From positions 2,790,001 to 2,854,000 of the forward strand of contig NZ_JABRVS010000001.1 in the NCBI RefSeq assembly GCF_013248905.1: a stretch of DNA of 64,000 nucleotides, read 5' to 3'. Numbering within the stretch: the stretch's first letter is position 1; every line of letters begins with the position of its first letter. A model generated the notes under the pieces. It had not been told where the DNA came from. It saw nothing but the letters and a program-made list of their open reading frames with translations, and did not search any database. Below are positions 60,918 through 64,000 of this stretch, piece by piece. This DNA comes from Shewanella sp. VB17 (GTDB lineage Bacteria > Pseudomonadota > Gammaproteobacteria > Enterobacterales > Shewanellaceae). A program made the position numbers and the translations under genes.

Positions 60918-63533
60918 TTAATCGCAAGTAGCAGGGCCAACCAGTGTCCATACTGCAGCTGTTCCTGGCTCATCACCTTTAGTCCAATAGCTCGCTTGCC
61001 ATTGCTGCTGGTTATGAACAGTCATATCACCACTATTAAACACAACATCTTTATCCCACCCCAGTTGAACTTGACTCAATAATTGCCATTGATCCGCGCT
61101 ACGGCTTGGCTGATTATTTTGAGTCCAGTACTTGGCTTTCCATACCAATTGATCATATTGAACGGTATCAACAGCGGTATAAACCGTACTGCTGTCCCAT
61201 ACAGGATAATGATTAGCATTGGGATCGGTAACGGTGCAGCTACCTCCAGTGTGGCTCGGTGTAACCGTGAGTGTGCTAACAGCACTAGCATCAAGTGAGC
61301 CATCGGAGACCAGCACACTCAAAGGATAATCTGTGCTGGTATCGACATCTGAACCTGTGAGCGTTAATGTTGCCGTGTTTGAGCCTGAGGCAGAGATCTG
61401 TGCAGGTACCGTCCAGTGGTAAGTTAATGGATCGCCATCGGGATCCGATCCCGTTGCAGTGATACTGATAGATTTTCCTGACTCAACGGTCACTGTGGGA
61501 TTAACACTCACAATAGGCGCTTGATTTGGCGTGTCAGCTTTGTTGATCACCCTGACCGTGTCATCAGCCGTTAACCCTTGTGGATCGGTTACGGTTAAAT
61601 TAAATTGATATTCAACATCCTCAAAGGTTTCAGTCAGTATCATTTTTGCTTCAGCTTGATTAGCCTGACTAATGCTCACGCTAGGGCCTGAAGTTTGTGT
61701 CCACGCATAAGTCAGTATTTCGTGTTCAGGATCGTAAGAACCACTGCCATTTAAGGTGATGTCTGCAGGTCCTGTGACATTCAAATCAGCACCTGCATTG
61801 GCAATGGGCGCTTTATTAGCTGGTGGAGTGGTGCCTTCACCATTGCCTAATCCTTCATGGATAGCATTGAGTATGTCACCATTATCAGCATCGATTTCCC
61901 AAGCAAACATGCCGCCCAGCTGATGATTAATTACATATTGGCCTTTTGCTTTAACTGAACGTTCATTATCATAAGTGATCAAGTCACCCGTAGAGGCTTT
62001 GAATAAATAAGGTGCCTCAGCGGTTTCATCGTAATGATATTCCCAATCACTGCCCATGTGCTTATTAACGATTTGGCGATAGTCAATAACGCCATCTTCC
62101 CATGTCCCTGCTATCTTGCCTGTTGCTGTGCCAGTAAAGGGGTTGTTATCTTGATAATCATGCACGCCCGTCCAGCCACGACCATACATAGCTGCCCCGA
62201 CCACGATTTTACCCGGTGTCACACCTTGAGTTAATAGTGCTTTGACGCCTTTGTCAGTCGTATAACGGGTATTAGGATCCCAACTTGCATCGTAAAGCGA
62301 TGTTTGATGCCCCAGCTCAGTATTGCTCCAACCCCCATTGAAGTCGTAGCTCATTAAGAAGATATAATCCATGTACTGCTGTGCAGCCTGATAATCCACT
62401 TTGGCTATTTTATCATCACCGGCACTAATGGCTGATGTTAATTCATAACTGCGACCAGTTTCGTCACTCAACGTATTGAGCATATTACGTAGATCTTGCA
62501 TTAAGAGCACATAGGTTTGCCCATCACTACTACTGCCTAAATCACCATTAGCGCCATCGCCACCAGGAAACTCCCAATCGATATCAACCCCATCGAAAAA
62601 CTTCCAGGTTTGTAAAAATTCTTTGACTGAGGCTACGAAGGTGTCTCGTTTGGTTTTATCACCAAATTGGAAGAAGGGATCGGATAAGGTCCAGCCACCA
62701 ATTGAAGGCAGAATTTTTAAATCAGGGTTGGCTTGTTTCAATGCCATTAATTGGCCGAAATTACCTTTATAGGGATCAGCATAGTCGCTAACACCTTCTT
62801 GCCCTAACTGTATCGCTGCCCAAGGATCGTGTATCGCGACTTTGAAATCTTCACGTCCCTGACAGGCCTTTTGTAAAGATTGGAAGCTTTTTCCTTCTTC
62901 AATGTCTTTGAGGCTGTCGTTAATGCCATCACCACCACAAATAGGAGTAAAGCCGTATAAAATATGGGTGAGGTTTTGTGCCGGAATTTTATCCACTGTA
63001 AATTTGCGGCCATAGACGCCCCATTCAACAAAGTAAGCACCAACCACTTTACCGGATTGATTGGCATAAGGACGATTGTTTTCCATTAATGGGGTATTAA
63101 GAGGTGCGAGGTGTTTGCCATCGGTGTCGGCGACCAAAATTTCTTTCGCTGCGCTGCTAGTACAACCATCACTGTTACAAAGTTGCACTAGCATCTGATA
63201 ACGTCCGCTATCCTTTACGCTAAAGCTGGCTTTTCCTGATGTGCTCGATGGGCCTTCCCACACGATGTTATCATCGAGTAACACTTGGGCGGTATCGCCC
63301 ACTTCACCATACCAAATGTCCCAAGCAACAGAGACGTTAGCAGCTTCGTTAACGGTAACCAATTCATTGTAGGCTGTCGCTGTTTGGCTGATCTCAACAA
63401 TGGCAAATTTAGTGTCACCATACTGAATGGTAGGGGCACTTGGAATGGCAGCTTGGATACTGGCACTAAAGGCACTTATTCCAATCGTGGATGCGACCAA
63501 AAGAGCGGTGGTTGATATTTTTGTATTGAACAT
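60918..63533 (-). CDS. Secreted GH18 chitinase, multidomain
   Basis: 871 residues. A signal peptide (cut near SIQA) is followed by a ChitinaseA-type N-terminal Ig-like domain (about 30-135), a GH18 barrel (about 157-560) with the catalytic motif DGVDIDWE (acid Glu321), two PKD/Ig-like domains (from NKAPIANAGADL and NQAPIVSVNPTV), and a C-terminal pair of CBM5/12 chitin-binding modules (VWKAKYWTQNNQPS and WQASYWTKGDEPG). Closest general type: ChiA-like endochitinase. It hydrolyses chitin outside the cell, a common Shewanella and Vibrio trait. Single gene with a terminator behind it. Confidence 0.95.
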   Translation of the reverse strand: MFNTKISTTALLVASTIGISAFSASIQAAIPSAPTIQYGDTKFAIVEISQTATAYNELVTVNEAANVSVAWDIWYGEVGDTAQVLLDDNIVWEGPSSTSGKASFSVKDSGRYQMLVQLCNSDGCTSSAAKEILVADTDGKHLAPLNTPLMENNRPYANQSGKVVGAYFVEWGVYGRKFTVDKIPAQNLTHILYGFTPICGGDGINDSLKDIEEGKSFQSLQKACQGREDFKVAIHDPWAAIQLGQEGVSDYADPYKGNFGQLMALKQANPDLKILPSIGGWTLSDPFFQFGDKTKRDTFVASVKEFLQTWKFFDGVDIDWEFPGGDGANGDLGSSSDGQTYVLLMQDLRNMLNTLSDETGRSYELTSAISAGDDKIAKVDYQAAQQYMDYIFLMSYDFNGGWSNTELGHQTSLYDASWDPNTRYTTDKGVKALLTQGVTPGKIVVGAAMYGRGWTGVHDYQDNNPFTGTATGKIAGTWEDGVIDYRQIVNKHMGSDWEYHYDETAEAPYLFKASTGDLITYDNERSVKAKGQYVINHQLGGMFAWEIDADNGDILNAIHEGLGNGEGTTPPANKAPIANAGADLNVTGPADITLNGSGSYDPEHEILTYAWTQTSGPSVSISQANQAEAKMILTETFEDVEYQFNLTVTDPQGLTADDTVRVINKADTPNQAPIVSVNPTVTVESGKSISITATGSDPDGDPLTYHWTVPAQISASGSNTATLTLTGSDVDTSTDYPLSVLVSDGSLDASAVSTLTVTPSHTGGSCTVTDPNANHYPVWDSSTVYTAVDTVQYDQLVWKAKYWTQNNQPSRSADQWQLLSQVQLGWDKDVVFNSGDMTVHNQQQWQASYWTKGDEPGTAAVWTLVGPATCD

Positions 63534-64000
63534 AATTCGTTCCCTATTGAGTGAATAACATCAATGAGGCAATTAAACGCAAGTACAGGTTATTCTTATG
63601 ATTAACAATCTATCCTGTAGTAACCCCGCTATCCTAGGTAACAATTACCCTTAGACCGGAGGTTTTGCGTCCCAGTATTTCAACTGGTTTGCCTTTAATT
63701 ATAGTGAAACCCAATGACAGCGCTGTCACATGGTTGCAATCATGATATGTGCTATTAACAAATGCAAACGAATAATGCAAAAAAATTGACATATTAACCT
63801 TAATAAACATTGCGTTAACTGAAGTTAACATTTTATTACTCATGTATCTATTGTGGTTCAGTTTTTGAGTAGCACCCCTAATGTTAATTAAGGGCACCAA
63901 TGAGGATACGCGATCTTACTTATTTATAGAGTGCATCAAAACCACCTCCAAATGGGGTGTGACATCGACAATGGATCATGTCGATTTCAGAATAGCGTAA
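63534..64000. other. Region upstream of the chitinase gene, to the window end
   Basis: 467 bp without a convincing gene; open frames here are short and unsupported. The chitinase promoter should lie here on the minus strand. AT-rich; no named operator recognised. Confidence 0.5.

Noticed and set aside
63634..63900. 88-residue minus-strand frame upstream of the chitinase gene
   Set aside because: No domain, low-complexity composition and position in the presumed promoter region.

Overview
The window looks like chromosome of a marine gammaproteobacterium, most probably Shewanella or a close relative. This is inferred from gene order and protein character: aspS-yebC-ruvCAB, nrdAB-yfaE, gph-ubiG/gyrA-serC, cmk-rpsA-ihfB-lapAB-pyrF, seqA-pgm divergent from ybfF-DUF2788-ybfE-fldA, efp with earP, and a secreted GH18 chitinase. 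No rRNA, tRNA, CRISPR array, prophage or replication origin was recognised.

Layout. 1-5757 is core: the end of a membrane protein with a degenerate GGDEF domain, then aspS, yebC and ruvCAB. About 5760-13650 is an accessory island. It holds small unrelated genes (DUF3800-like, truncated BrnT toxin, small membrane protein, four GNAT acetyltransferases, a DUF1579-like pseudogene, an NTR/TIMP-like exported protein, a LysE-type exporter), one intact IS5-family (IS903-like) element and an IS3-type fragment. Several genes end in, or are followed by, sites resembling integron attC recombination sites, and no integron integrase is present, so I read it as a relic or satellite cassette array. Two genes (DUF3800-like and a GNAT) share a 62-bp leader with one mismatch and related downstream repeats, although the genes themselves are unrelated.

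13656-32713 is core on both strands: ribonucleotide reductase with its ferredoxin, with candidate NrdR and DnaA sites upstream; gph/ubiG; gyrA; serC; an aromatic/aspartate aminotransferase; aroA; cmk; rpsA; ihfB; lapAB; pyrF; and a DUF2058 gene. 32761-36898 is a second insertion: a 1020-residue lipoprotein made mostly of Ig-like repeats of about 103 residues, bracketed by two direct-oriented, ORF-less group II intron remnants, each lying immediately after an intrinsic terminator.

37053-47846 carries an acyl-CoA dehydrogenase, DUF1904, pssA, a 50-bp tandem repeat, a DTW-domain tRNA modification enzyme, an orphan hybrid histidine kinase, small exported proteins, a periplasmic binding-like protein and alaA. 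48142-60852 holds efp with its arginine rhamnosyltransferase gene earP, fldA-ybfE-DUF2788-ybfF, seqA-pgm, an AstE-like gene preceded by a 38-bp perfect palindrome, the E1alpha/E1beta/E2 genes of a branched-chain 2-oxoacid dehydrogenase, and nadA. The window ends with a multidomain chitinase on the minus strand and its upstream region.

Functional links: ruvCAB resolves Holliday junctions; nrdAB-yfaE makes deoxynucleotides; efp-earP is a translation factor with its modifier; lapAB and cmk-rpsA-ihfB are conserved housekeeping sets; bkdA1-A2-B is a catabolic complex that needs an E3 subunit encoded elsewhere.
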